Positions 1-5,805 of a stretch of DNA of 5,805 nt are shown one piece after another (the first letter of the stretch is position 1; every line of letters begins with the position of its first letter). Source of the DNA: Butyrivibrio sp. (GTDB lineage: Bacteria; Bacillota; Clostridia; Lachnospirales; Lachnospiraceae); NCBI GenBank assembly GCA_024688095.1, contig JAILEJ010000206.1, positions 1-5,805 on the forward strand, in the 5' to 3' direction. The translations under genes were made by a program, and so were the position numbers. Below the pieces are notes generated by a model that saw only the letters and a list, made by a program, of their open reading frames with translations, was not told the DNA's origin and did no database searches.

Positions 1-1
1 T

Positions 2-244
2 TATGGAGAAAGACATATTAAAGATAAGTTCGTAATGGACTATTTTGCTGTTTCCATGCCGGATATGTCGGTTTTTGAAACGGATATGAATAAGAAGAAT
101 GAGGCTCATTGTTATTATCTGATGGGGCTTGGAAATTTTGGGCTTGGAAAAAAAGCTGAAGCTGAAAGGTGGTTTAAGAAAGCTCTTGAAACAGATCCTT
201 TACACCAGCTTAGTAAGTTTTATATTTCAATGATTTGGGGATAA
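2..244 (+). CDS. C-terminal end of a TPR protein, probably DUF5107 family (5' truncated by window)
   Basis: Only the last 80 residues are present. The frame is open from base 2 (it begins YGERHIKDKF) to the TAA at 242-244, so the ATG at base 35 is most likely an internal methionine, and no ribosome site precedes it. The segment HCYYLMGLGNFGLG...AEAERWFKKALETDP has the alternating small and aromatic residues of one tetratricopeptide repeat, a helix-hairpin protein-binding fold. The preceding pattern (YGE.HI..., DYFAVSMPD, then a TPR) resembles the C-terminus of DUF5107 proteins as I remember them. These are large proteins with a sugar-mutarotase-like N-terminal part followed by TPRs, often encoded beside glycoside hydrolases. 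The next gene, a GH2 hydrolase, starts 3 nt after this stop, which supports a shared operon and a carbohydrate-related role. The DUF5107 label is family recall; the TPR call is firmer. The biochemical function is unknown. Confidence 0.65.
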   Translation, partial: YGERHIKDKFVMDYFAVSMPDMSVFETDMNKKNEAHCYYLMGLGNFGLGKKAEAERWFKKALETDPLHQLSKFYISMIWG

Positions 245-247
245 AAT

Positions 248-3040
248 ATGGATTGTATTGATCTTAATGGAAAGTGGAATGTTGAACTATCTGACGGAAG
301 TAAATGGACGGCTCTTTTCCCGGGAACTCTTGATGGAAATAGTATTGGATATAAGGACACATACCATGCAAAGCTTCATCAGGATGAGAATTATATAGAG
401 AATGAGTCTCTTTCAAAGGAATCTTTGATAGCTACAAGATTTACAAGGAAATATACATATGAGGGAGAAGCATTTTTTTCACGAATATTTAAGGAAAGCT
501 TTCCTGAAGGAAAAAGACTGTTTATAGATGCGGAAAGAGCAAGGAGTCTTAGACTGTTTATTGATGGATGTGAAATAGAAAAAATAAGAGGAACTCTTAG
601 TACGCCTTATTGCTTTGAGGTTACAGATTTTTTGCATAAGGGTTCTGAAATAAAATTCATTTCAGATAACAGCTATAAGGGAATGCCTCATGATGACATT
701 TTATATTCATCGGCTGCAACAGATGAAACTCAGACCAACTGGAATGGTATAACGGGTTACCTGCGACTTCGGATTGAGGAAAAAGATTTTGTCGAAGGGA
801 TAAATGTATATACAGATAAATACCGAAAAGCCAGAGTTAAAGTATATATCAACTCACAAACCGGATACGATGGAAGTATATGTATTAAGAGCAGTGCCTT
901 TAAAAATGAGATCAATATTAATGTCAGAATTCTGAAAGGCAGGACAGAGATTGAAATAAGAGATATTGAGCTTATAGAAGACATAAAGGTTTGGGATGAA
1001 TACAAAGGAAATCTATATAACGCAGAGGTCAGATTAAAATCTTATGATGATGATCCGGCAGTATCAGGAATTTTTGGAGTCAGATATTTTGGGGATGACG
1101 GACAGGGACATTTTCAGTTAAATGGAAGAAGAATCTTCTTAAGATCAGAAGCAAATTGTGCTGTATATCCTGAAAAGGGGCATCCAGACACAGAGGTAGA
1201 AGCGTGGGAGCAGATTATAAAAACGTATAAAGCATATGGAGTAAATCTATTAAGGTTTCATTCTCATTGTCCTCCGGATGCAGCCTTTACAGCCGCAGAT
1301 AAGCTTGGAATGCTTATGCAGCCTGAGCTATCAAACTGGAATCCTAAAAATGCATTCGGTAGTGATGAGTCCAGAAATTATTATGAAAAAGAGCTTTTGG
1401 AGATAATTAATGTATACGGAAACCATCCCTCTTTTGTAATGCTTACCTTTGGAAATGAGCTTCAGGCAGATGAGTCTGGAATGTCTTATATGCATGAACT
1501 GTTGGAGCAGTGTCATGAACTTGATGATACAAGACTGTATGCTATTGGCTCGAATGCTTTTTATGGAGAAAAAGGCTGTGATAGTGCAAGCGATTTTTAT
1601 ACTTCAATGAGATATAAGGGACTTGACTTAAGGGCAACATTTGATGGTATGAAAGGGTACCTGAATAATGAATATCCGTCAGCTGTGAAAAATTATGATA
1701 ATACTATGAATGCTCTTAGAAAAGAGTATTCAAAGCCTGTATTTAGTTTTGAAGTTGGGCAGTACGAGGTGCTACCGGATTTTGATGAAATCCAGGATTT
1801 TAAAGGTGTTACTGTTCCTGATAATTATAAGCTCATACAGGATAAGGTAATTAATAAAGGAATGTCAGATTCCTGGAAAAGAAGAGTTGAGGCAACTGGA
1901 GAACTTTCGCTTCTGTGTTACAGGGAAGAGGTTGAAGCTGCCCTTAGAACAGAGGATTTTTCCGGAATATCTCTTCTTGGTTTGCAGGACTTTCCAGGGC
2001 AGGGAACAGCGCTTGTTGGAATGCTTAATTCACATTTAAAGAGTAAACCTTATTCATTCGCTTCTCCGGAGCGGTTTAGCAGCTTTTTTACGCAGGTATT
2101 ACCACTCATATATCTTGAAAAATATACATATATCAATACGGAAAAATTAAAGGCAGTGGTGAAGCTGGCAAATTATTCAGATAAAGATATTACAGGAAGT
2201 CTGAATTATAGTCTGTTATATAAAACAGATGATGAATGTGGTCTGGGTAAAAAATCAGATGAAGAATGCAGTTTGCCCTCGAAATCAGATGATGAAGAGT
2301 GTGCAGGATTTTTCAAAAAATGGGATTTGCAAAAAGATACATGTGCTCTTAAGGGAAAGCTTACAGATATAGGGACTATAGAAATTGATCTGGAGTTTAT
2401 AAAGCATAATTCCAGGCTGGATATTGAGGTGTCTTTTTCCGGATATAAGAATACATATCCTATATGGGTATATGATGAAAAGAGTTTGGAAAAAGCGGAA
2501 CTATCCTCTGTATATGAAACCAGAGTAATTGATGATAAGGCAAAAGAGATACTTGAAAATGGGGGAAAGGTTTATTTTTCACCTGATATGAAAACGGACT
2601 TTTTTTCTAAATCTGTAAAATCAACATTTTCAACAGATTTCTGGTCGGTTGGAACCTTTGCTACACAGGAAGGAAGCATGGGGCTATTAATTGATAAGGA
2701 GCACCCGGTATTTAAGGATTTCCCCACAGAGTTTCATACAAACTATCAATGGTGGATCATGGCAGGGCAGAGAGCATTTATACTACCGGAAGGTGCAAAA
2801 AGTATAGTTACTGTCCTTGATAGCTATGCATATATGAGAAATATGGGTCTTCTTTGTGAATTTAAATGTTTAAACGGAAAGCTATTGGTTTCAGGTATGA
2901 ATCTTTCACATTATCAGAAATATCCGGAATGCAGAGCTTTACAGGCTTCTATATATAGATATATGGAGTCGGAAGAGTTTAATCCTGAAGAAAAAATAGG
3001 GTTAGAATATTTTAATGTTGACAAAAAAATAAGCAGGTGA
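248..3040 (+). CDS. Glycoside hydrolase family 2 enzyme (beta-galactosidase/beta-glucuronidase superfamily), cytosolic
   Basis: This 930-aa retaining glycosidase probably cleaves a beta-linked sugar from oligosaccharides inside the cell, as there is no signal peptide or membrane segment. Domains in order: an N-terminal jelly-roll sugar-binding domain (about 1-175, opening LNGKWNVEL and FPGTLDGN and ending in the GH2 hallmark TNWNGITG at 163-170); a short Ig-like domain (about 180-275); a TIM barrel (about 276-625, with NGRRIFLR at 292-299 and RFHSHCPP at 336-343). The predicted acid/base is E404 in FGNEL and the predicted nucleophile is E502 in SFEVGQYE. A second beta-sandwich (about 630-740) carries a decapeptide repeat at 659-688. 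The last part (about 745-915) resembles the glutamine-amidotransferase-like domain that ends some GH2 enzymes. The ATG at 248 is chosen because the family motif LNGKW follows at once. GGGGA at 237-241, inside the previous gene's end, can serve as ribosome site, giving a tight co-transcribed pair. The substrate cannot be read from the sequence. Confidence 0.93.
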   Translation: MDCIDLNGKWNVELSDGSKWTALFPGTLDGNSIGYKDTYHAKLHQDENYIENESLSKESLIATRFTRKYTYEGEAFFSRIFKESFPEGKRLFIDAERARSLRLFIDGCEIEKIRGTLSTPYCFEVTDFLHKGSEIKFISDNSYKGMPHDDILYSSAATDETQTNWNGITGYLRLRIEEKDFVEGINVYTDKYRKARVKVYINSQTGYDGSICIKSSAFKNEININVRILKGRTEIEIRDIELIEDIKVWDEYKGNLYNAEVRLKSYDDDPAVSGIFGVRYFGDDGQGHFQLNGRRIFLRSEANCAVYPEKGHPDTEVEAWEQIIKTYKAYGVNLLRFHSHCPPDAAFTAADKLGMLMQPELSNWNPKNAFGSDESRNYYEKELLEIINVYGNHPSFVMLTFGNELQADESGMSYMHELLEQCHELDDTRLYAIGSNAFYGEKGCDSASDFYTSMRYKGLDLRATFDGMKGYLNNEYPSAVKNYDNTMNALRKEYSKPVFSFEVGQYEVLPDFDEIQDFKGVTVPDNYKLIQDKVINKGMSDSWKRRVEATGELSLLCYREEVEAALRTEDFSGISLLGLQDFPGQGTALVGMLNSHLKSKPYSFASPERFSSFFTQVLPLIYLEKYTYINTEKLKAVVKLANYSDKDITGSLNYSLLYKTDDECGLGKKSDEECSLPSKSDDEECAGFFKKWDLQKDTCALKGKLTDIGTIEIDLEFIKHNSRLDIEVSFSGYKNTYPIWVYDEKSLEKAELSSVYETRVIDDKAKEILENGGKVYFSPDMKTDFFSKSVKSTFSTDFWSVGTFATQEGSMGLLIDKEHPVFKDFPTEFHTNYQWWIMAGQRAFILPEGAKSIVTVLDSYAYMRNMGLLCEFKCLNGKLLVSGMNLSHYQKYPECRALQASIYRYMESEEFNPEEKIGLEYFNVDKKISR
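2222..2311 (+). repeat. Three 30-bp tandem repeats encoding Cys-containing acidic decapeptides within the GH2 gene
   Basis: Three consecutive in-frame 30-bp units (2222-2251, 2252-2281, 2282-2311) encode KTDDECGLGK, KSDEECSLPS and KSDDEECAGF, residues 659-688 of the GH2 enzyme. Each opens with Lys-Ser/Thr, an acidic run and one cysteine (C664, C674, C685). The third unit has one extra acidic residue before its Cys. The nucleotide cores are closely alike (CAGATGATGAA in units 1 and 3), consistent with duplication of one segment. It sits in the C-terminal beta-sandwich domain, probably as an exposed loop. The repeat is seen directly; the loop placement is inferred. Confidence 0.8.
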
Positions 3041-3046
3041 TATTAT
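3018..3046 (+). promoter_or_regulatory. Near-consensus sigma-A promoter across the GH2 stop codon
   Basis: A perfect -35 TTGACA (3018-3023), a 17-nt spacer and the -10 TATTAT (3041-3046, five of six consensus bases) are preceded by TGA at 3038-3040. That TGA fits an extended -10 (TGn) and is also the GH2 stop codon. Transcription would start near 3052-3055 and run toward lon. This is the best promoter match in the window. It lies about 130 bp before CIRCE and upstream of a terminator-like hairpin, so it may serve a short RNA, lon by read-through, or both. Confidence 0.7.
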
Positions 3047-3052
3047 CTTATA

Positions 3053-3170
3053 AAACATTGTACGCAATACAATTAGATAAAATAAAAATGCGTGTATTGA
3101 AACGACTATAAAAGTAATAGCAAGTAGGAAATGTTTAACAGACTCCTTTGAAAGAAGGGGTCTTCATTTT
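3053..3170 (+). ncRNA. Candidate short terminated transcript or lon leader RNA, unrecognised class
   Basis: Between the 3018-3046 promoter and the 3140-3170 terminator-like hairpin lies about 118 nt with no credible protein gene. The predicted 5' end AAACATT (3053-3059) is exactly complementary to AATGTTT (3130-3136), just before the terminator stem. Inside this closing helix, CAATACA (3065-3071) pairs with TGTATTG (3093-3099) and CTAT (3106-3109) with ATAG (3117-3120), giving a possible three-way junction. An alternative hairpin, ATTGTA/TACAAT at 3057-3073, would exclude the first two helices. I cannot match it to a known riboswitch or sRNA family. The pairings are AU-rich and short, so some may be chance. 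It could equally be simply an untranslated leader. Confidence 0.35.
3140..3170 (+). terminator. Intrinsic terminator-like hairpin between the GH2 gene and lon
   Basis: AGACTCCTT (3140-3148) pairs with AAGGGGTCT (3155-3163) to form a 9-bp stem with one G-U pair and a six-base loop (TGAAAG). The downstream tract TTCATTTT is T-rich but interrupted, so termination may be incomplete. It would end transcription of the DUF5107-like/GH2 operon and of anything started at the 3018-3046 promoter, just before the CIRCE element of lon. Confidence 0.7.
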
Positions 3171-3196
3171 AACAAAGCATTAGCACTCACTAGAAA
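3169..3196 (+). promoter_or_regulatory. Possible lon promoter overlapping CIRCE (weak match)
   Basis: TTAACA (3169-3174, five of six -35 bases) is followed after 16 nt by TAGAAA (3191-3196, four of six -10 bases), which lies in the CIRCE spacer. Transcription would begin around 3203, just before the ribosome site, and bound HrcA would block it directly. It is attractive because it lies past the terminator-like hairpin, but the -10 is poor and the call rests mostly on position. Confidence 0.3.
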
Positions 3197-3206
3197 AGAG
3201 TGCTAA
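3180..3206 (+). promoter_or_regulatory. CIRCE operator (HrcA heat-shock repressor site) of lon
   Basis: The inverted repeat TTAGCACTC (3180-3188), a 9-nt spacer (3189-3197) and GAGTGCTAA (3198-3206) match the CIRCE consensus in every arm position and in spacer length. CIRCE is the binding site of HrcA, which represses chaperone genes until heat or misfolded protein ties up GroEL. It ends 15 nt before the lon start codon, with the ribosome site between them, so the most direct reading is that lon is an HrcA target in this organism. As part of the mRNA it could also form a 5' hairpin. Confidence 0.97.
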
Positions 3207-3210
3207 CAAC

Positions 3211-3217
3211 AGGAGGT
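3211..3217 (+). promoter_or_regulatory. Strong ribosome binding site of lon
   Basis: AGGAGGT is a full match to the anti-Shine-Dalgarno sequence and stands 4 nt (5 nt from AGGAGG) before the ATG at 3222. It fixes the lon start and shows that CIRCE lies in the immediate 5' untranslated region. Confidence 0.92.
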
Positions 3218-3221
3218 AGTC

Positions 3222-5540
3222 ATGATAATTGTACCTGTATATAATAAGCAGCTTATTCCAAGCGGAAAGATTTATTTTCAGACTGATGAATTTAAGAGAG
3301 CTGGAGGAAAGGCTGTACAAGATGAAAAGGTAGTACTTATTCAGAATAAGTATTATCAAAAGAGAGAGGAAATGAGTGAGGATAATTATTATCCTGTTGG
3401 TGTTTCTGGGGTTCTTACAGAAATTAGTCCTGATGGATATCTTGTGGTTGAAGCAAGTCACAGAGTTAATATTGACGAATTAAATATAGATGAGAGTGGA
3501 AAGATTGATCTGTCGATTTCAAGAAGATATGATACAGAAGCTGTAGATGAGGCAGAGGAAGCTGCACGTTTGAACAGATTAAAAAATGAGGTGAAAGATC
3601 TTTCTTCAAGATTTCAGTTTTCAGGTTTTATAAATGCAATGGTTGATACCATGAAGAATGTTGGAGAGATAGTAGCATCTTTATCTTACTGGATGAAGAA
3701 CTCCAATGAAGATAAATATGCAATTATAGCTGAGGATAATGCAAAAAAGCGTTCTGAGATGATGGAAAAAGAAGTAGTTGAATATGTAGAAGTTGCAAAA
3801 GTAACTACAGATGCTGCATCTGCTCAGGAGAAGGAATACAAGGATATTTATAGAGAGTCGGCTATTAAGAAGCAGATGGAATATCTTCAAAAGGAACTTG
3901 ATGAAATGCATCCGGAAAATGTAACTGATATCCAGCGTTTTGAGGAAAAGATAAAACAGTCCGGAATGAATGAGGATGCAAGAAAAGAGGCTGAAAAGGT
4001 CCTTCAAAGACTTAAACAGGAAGGAAAAAATAGCCCTGAGACAGGAATGCTATATGATTATCTTGATTTTGTGACAGGTCTTTCCTGGGATAAAAAAGAG
4101 GCTGAATATATTGATCTGTCAGAGGCTGAGAAAATTCTTAATGAAGAGCATTATGGACTTGATAAGGTTAAAAAGAGAATTATACAGCAGATTGCTGTTA
4201 TGAATCTGAAACATAAGCAGTCAGGATCAATACTTTTATTTGTAGGAGCTCCGGGAACAGGTAAAACAAGTATTGGAAAGAGTATTGCAAAGAGCCTTAA
4301 CAGAGAGTATGTAAGAGTAAGCCTTGGCGGAATAAGAGATGAAGCTGATATAAGAGGTCACAGAAGAACTTACATAGGTGCAATGCCAGGAAGAATAATG
4401 GATGGAATCAATAAGAGCGGTGTTTCAAATCCTGTTATGGTACTTGATGAAATTGATAAGATCGGTGCATCATATAACGGGGATCCTGCAAGTGCACTGC
4501 TTGAGGTTCTAGATCCTGAGCAGAATAATACTTTTACAGATCATTATATGAATGTTCCTTATGATCTGTCAGATGTACTTTTTATCTGTACAGCAAATAG
4601 TCTGGATACCATACCTGAACCTCTTTTGAATCGTATGGAGGTAATAAGCTTTACCGGATATACGCCTGCTGAGAAGCTTAGTATTGCAAGAAAGCATCTT
4701 TTGCCAAAATCAATGGATGCTATGGGCATTAAGGAAGACCAGATTGAGGTATCTGATGAGATTATAGAAACAATTATTTCGGATTATACAAGAGAAGCCG
4801 GAGTAAGGGGACTTCGCAAGAGAATTGATGCATTGTGCAGGGGAGCGGCAGTCATGCTCTCCAAAGAAAATGGTAAGAAGATAGAAATATCCAAAGAACA
4901 GTTAAGAACAGATCTTGATATGCGTCCGGTTCACCATGAAACAGTTCCGAAAAAGCAAAAAGAAGGTGTTGTAACGGGACTTGCATGGACAAGTGTAGGA
5001 GGAGAGATCCTTTATATAGAAACTCTTTTCACCAAAGGAAAAGGACAGACTATTATTACAGGAAAGCTTGGTGATGTAATGAAAGAGTCTGCTCAAATAG
5101 CTGTAAGTCTTGTAAAATCTATTTTCCCTGAGAAGGAAAAAATGTTTGAGGAAAACGATCTGCATATCCATGTTCCAGAAGGCGCTGTGCCAAAGGATGG
5201 ACCATCTGCAGGAATTACAATGACAACAGCAATTGCTTCTCTTGTGACGGGAAGACCTGTAGCTCCTGATATTGCAATGACAGGAGAGGTTTCACTTAGA
5301 GGAATTGTATCACCTATTGGCGGACTTCCTGAAAAGCTTATGGCTGCACAGAGAGCCGGAGTAAAAACGGCATTCATTCCGGCAGAAAATGAACAGGATC
5401 TTATAGATGTTGCTGATGAAGTAAAAGAGAAATTAAATATAATTCCTGTAAATAGTGTGCGTGAAGTCCTTGAACGTACAGGCGTTATTGATGAGACAGA
5501 GTTTGATATGGAAGATTCTTATAATAAGAAGATAGGATGA
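3222..5540 (+). CDS. lon: ATP-dependent Lon protease (endopeptidase La)
   Basis: This 772-aa cytosolic AAA+ serine protease degrades misfolded and selected regulatory proteins (E. coli Lon is 784 aa). Regions: N-terminal substrate-binding domain (about 1-115, diverged), helical linker (about 120-290, including KKQMEYLQKELDEM), AAA+ module (about 295-570) and protease domain (about 580-765). Visible key residues are Walker A GAPGTGKTS (342-350, K348), Walker B VLDEID (D409, E410), sensor-1 N459, arginine finger R471 in LLNRMEVI, and sensor-2 R529 in AGVRGLR. The catalytic dyad is S662 (PKDGPSAG) and K705 (LPEKLMAA), 43 residues apart as in E. coli (S679/K722). All are intact, so the enzyme should be active. 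The start is set by AGGAGG five bases upstream. The gene is apparently monocistronic, with CIRCE and a hairpin in front and a strong terminator 13 nt behind. It is probably heat-induced through HrcA. The N-domain lacks the usual PLR...FP opening but is collinear with it. Confidence 0.98.
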   Translation: MIIVPVYNKQLIPSGKIYFQTDEFKRAGGKAVQDEKVVLIQNKYYQKREEMSEDNYYPVGVSGVLTEISPDGYLVVEASHRVNIDELNIDESGKIDLSISRRYDTEAVDEAEEAARLNRLKNEVKDLSSRFQFSGFINAMVDTMKNVGEIVASLSYWMKNSNEDKYAIIAEDNAKKRSEMMEKEVVEYVEVAKVTTDAASAQEKEYKDIYRESAIKKQMEYLQKELDEMHPENVTDIQRFEEKIKQSGMNEDARKEAEKVLQRLKQEGKNSPETGMLYDYLDFVTGLSWDKKEAEYIDLSEAEKILNEEHYGLDKVKKRIIQQIAVMNLKHKQSGSILLFVGAPGTGKTSIGKSIAKSLNREYVRVSLGGIRDEADIRGHRRTYIGAMPGRIMDGINKSGVSNPVMVLDEIDKIGASYNGDPASALLEVLDPEQNNTFTDHYMNVPYDLSDVLFICTANSLDTIPEPLLNRMEVISFTGYTPAEKLSIARKHLLPKSMDAMGIKEDQIEVSDEIIETIISDYTREAGVRGLRKRIDALCRGAAVMLSKENGKKIEISKEQLRTDLDMRPVHHETVPKKQKEGVVTGLAWTSVGGEILYIETLFTKGKGQTIITGKLGDVMKESAQIAVSLVKSIFPEKEKMFEENDLHIHVPEGAVPKDGPSAGITMTTAIASLVTGRPVAPDIAMTGEVSLRGIVSPIGGLPEKLMAAQRAGVKTAFIPAENEQDLIDVADEVKEKLNIIPVNSVREVLERTGVIDETEFDMEDSYNKKIG

Positions 5541-5553
5541 TTTAAAAATAAAA

Positions 5554-5603
5554 CCCAATATGTCATATTATTCTTGTTGGATTATGGCATATTGGGCTTT
5601 TTT
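5554..5603 (+). terminator. Strong intrinsic terminator of lon
   Basis: The left arm 5554-5567 (CCCAATATGTCATA) pairs with 5583-5596 (TATGGCATATTGGG) to form a 14-bp stem with a single G-U wobble, a 15-nt loop and a following run of six T (5598-5603). It begins 13 nt after the lon stop codon and should separate lon from the oxidoreductase gene downstream. A few A residues before the stem could give weak bidirectional function, but the gene on the right points away, so that seems unnecessary. Confidence 0.92.
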
Positions 5604-5606
5604 AGT

Positions 5607-5631
5607 TATAATTATAGTATGGCAATATAGT
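5607..5631 (+). promoter_or_regulatory. AT-rich stretch with -10-like hexamers, probable promoter area of the downstream gene
   Basis: After the lon terminator, a perfect TATAAT (5607-5612) and two TATAGT hexamers (5613-5618 and 5626-5631) occur before the oxidoreductase start. None has a convincing -35 at 16-18 nt, as the upstream bases belong to the terminator stem. A promoter is expected here because the terminator isolates the next gene. The exact element cannot be chosen by eye. Confidence 0.3.
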
Positions 5632-5668
5632 AAAAATGTAGAACACGATAAGTGTAGGAGGGTTAACT

Positions 5669-5805
5669 ATGAAAGTGGGTATTTTAGGCGCAGGAGGAAT
5701 TGCTGCAGTAGTTTCACAGACTCTTAACAAAATGTCAGAGACAGTGTGTTATGCTATTGGTTCAAGAACAATTGAAAAAGCGCAAAAGTTTGCAAAAGAT
5801 TATGG
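5669..5805 (+). CDS. Gfo/Idh/MocA family oxidoreductase, N-terminal fragment (3' end outside window)
   Basis: Forty-five complete codons are present before the window ends. The protein opens MKVGILGAGGIAAVV, the beta-strand and glycine-rich turn (GxGxxA, residues 7-12) of a Rossmann fold binding NAD(P). It continues with YAIGSRTIEKAQKFAKDYG, matching the second strand and helix of Gfo/Idh/MocA dehydrogenases, in which an S-R motif with A..FA..(Y/F)G follows. Members oxidise or reduce sugars, inositols and related polyols. The start is supported by AGGAGGG at 5656-5662, six bases before the ATG (seven from AGGAGG). It follows the lon terminator, so it probably starts its own unit. The substrate and the C-terminal domain cannot be seen. 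Confidence 0.88.
   Translation, partial: MKVGILGAGGIAAVVSQTLNKMSETVCYAIGSRTIEKAQKFAKDY

Noticed and set aside
1..10. The first ten bases recur near 1562 (TTATGGAGAA)
   Set aside because: A ten-base A/G-rich match in a different protein context is a chance repeat.
757..1005. Antisense open frame inside the GH2 gene
   Set aside because: It is hydrophobic, low-complexity translation opposite well-supported GH2 coding sequence and has no ribosome site. The same holds for the antisense frame at 1331-1516.
3088..3111. Mini-ORF MRVLKRL as an attenuator leader peptide
   Set aside because: There is no Shine-Dalgarno sequence at a proper distance and no run of diagnostic codons. A seven-codon frame is expected by chance.
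3131..3151. Mini-ORF MFNRLL ending in the terminator loop
   Set aside because: The AGGA before it is only one base from the ATG, too close for initiation, and there is no codon signature of attenuation.
3143..3215. Terminator left arm CTCCT pairing with the lon AGGAG as a translational switch
   Set aside because: Only five base pairs, and any CT-rich element would match a Shine-Dalgarno; no further complementarity flanks it.
3180..3461. Antisense open frame covering the lon start and CIRCE
   Set aside because: The Leu/Ile/Ser-rich translation is typical of the complement of AT-rich coding DNA, and the region is explained by CIRCE and lon. The antisense frames at 3681-4007, 4902-5171 and 5093-5377 are rejected for the same reason.
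5607..5616. TATAATTATA palindrome as an operator
   Set aside because: Ten bases of pure A/T in an AT-rich spacer are expected by chance and the arms do not extend.
5643..5655. ACAC-N5-GTGT dyad before the oxidoreductase ribosome site
   Set aside because: The four-base arms are too short to separate from chance and no family match is recognised.

Overview
The window is AT-rich and looks like chromosomal DNA from a low-GC Firmicute. The evidence is strong AGGAGG ribosome sites, heavy AGA/AGG arginine codon use, a perfect HrcA/CIRCE operator and the protein families present. The combination of a cytosolic family 2 glycoside hydrolase, a TPR/DUF5107-type neighbour and this form of Lon points to a gut or rumen Lachnospiraceae (Butyrivibrio/Roseburia-like). 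That placement is an inference from family resemblance, not a search result. All genes lie on the + strand and I see no mobile element, CRISPR array, tRNA or rRNA.

Layout. 2-244: C-terminal tail of a TPR-containing protein that enters from the left, probably DUF5107 type. 248-3040: complete 930-residue GH2 glycoside hydrolase, 3 nt behind that gene and so very likely co-transcribed with it. 3018-3221: a dense regulatory stretch. It holds a near-consensus sigma-A promoter sitting across the GH2 stop codon, a short potentially structured transcript region, an intrinsic-terminator-like hairpin, a perfect CIRCE element and a strong Shine-Dalgarno. 3222-5540: complete Lon protease (772 aa) with all catalytic residues. 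5554-5603: strong intrinsic terminator for lon. 5669-5805: start of a Gfo/Idh/MocA-type NAD(P)-dependent oxidoreductase that runs off the right edge.

How it fits together. The left pair belongs to intracellular processing of imported oligosaccharides. Lon is a separate unit under heat-shock (HrcA) control. The right-hand oxidoreductase starts a new unit, possibly again in sugar metabolism. The points most worth a second look are the 3018-3221 region, where a good promoter feeds a roughly 115-nt terminated RNA directly upstream of a CIRCE-controlled lon gene, and a cysteine-containing decapeptide tandem repeat inside the GH2 enzyme. I found no clear new multi-gene system. The small RNA/leader is a hypothesis built only from promoter, pairing and terminator patterns.
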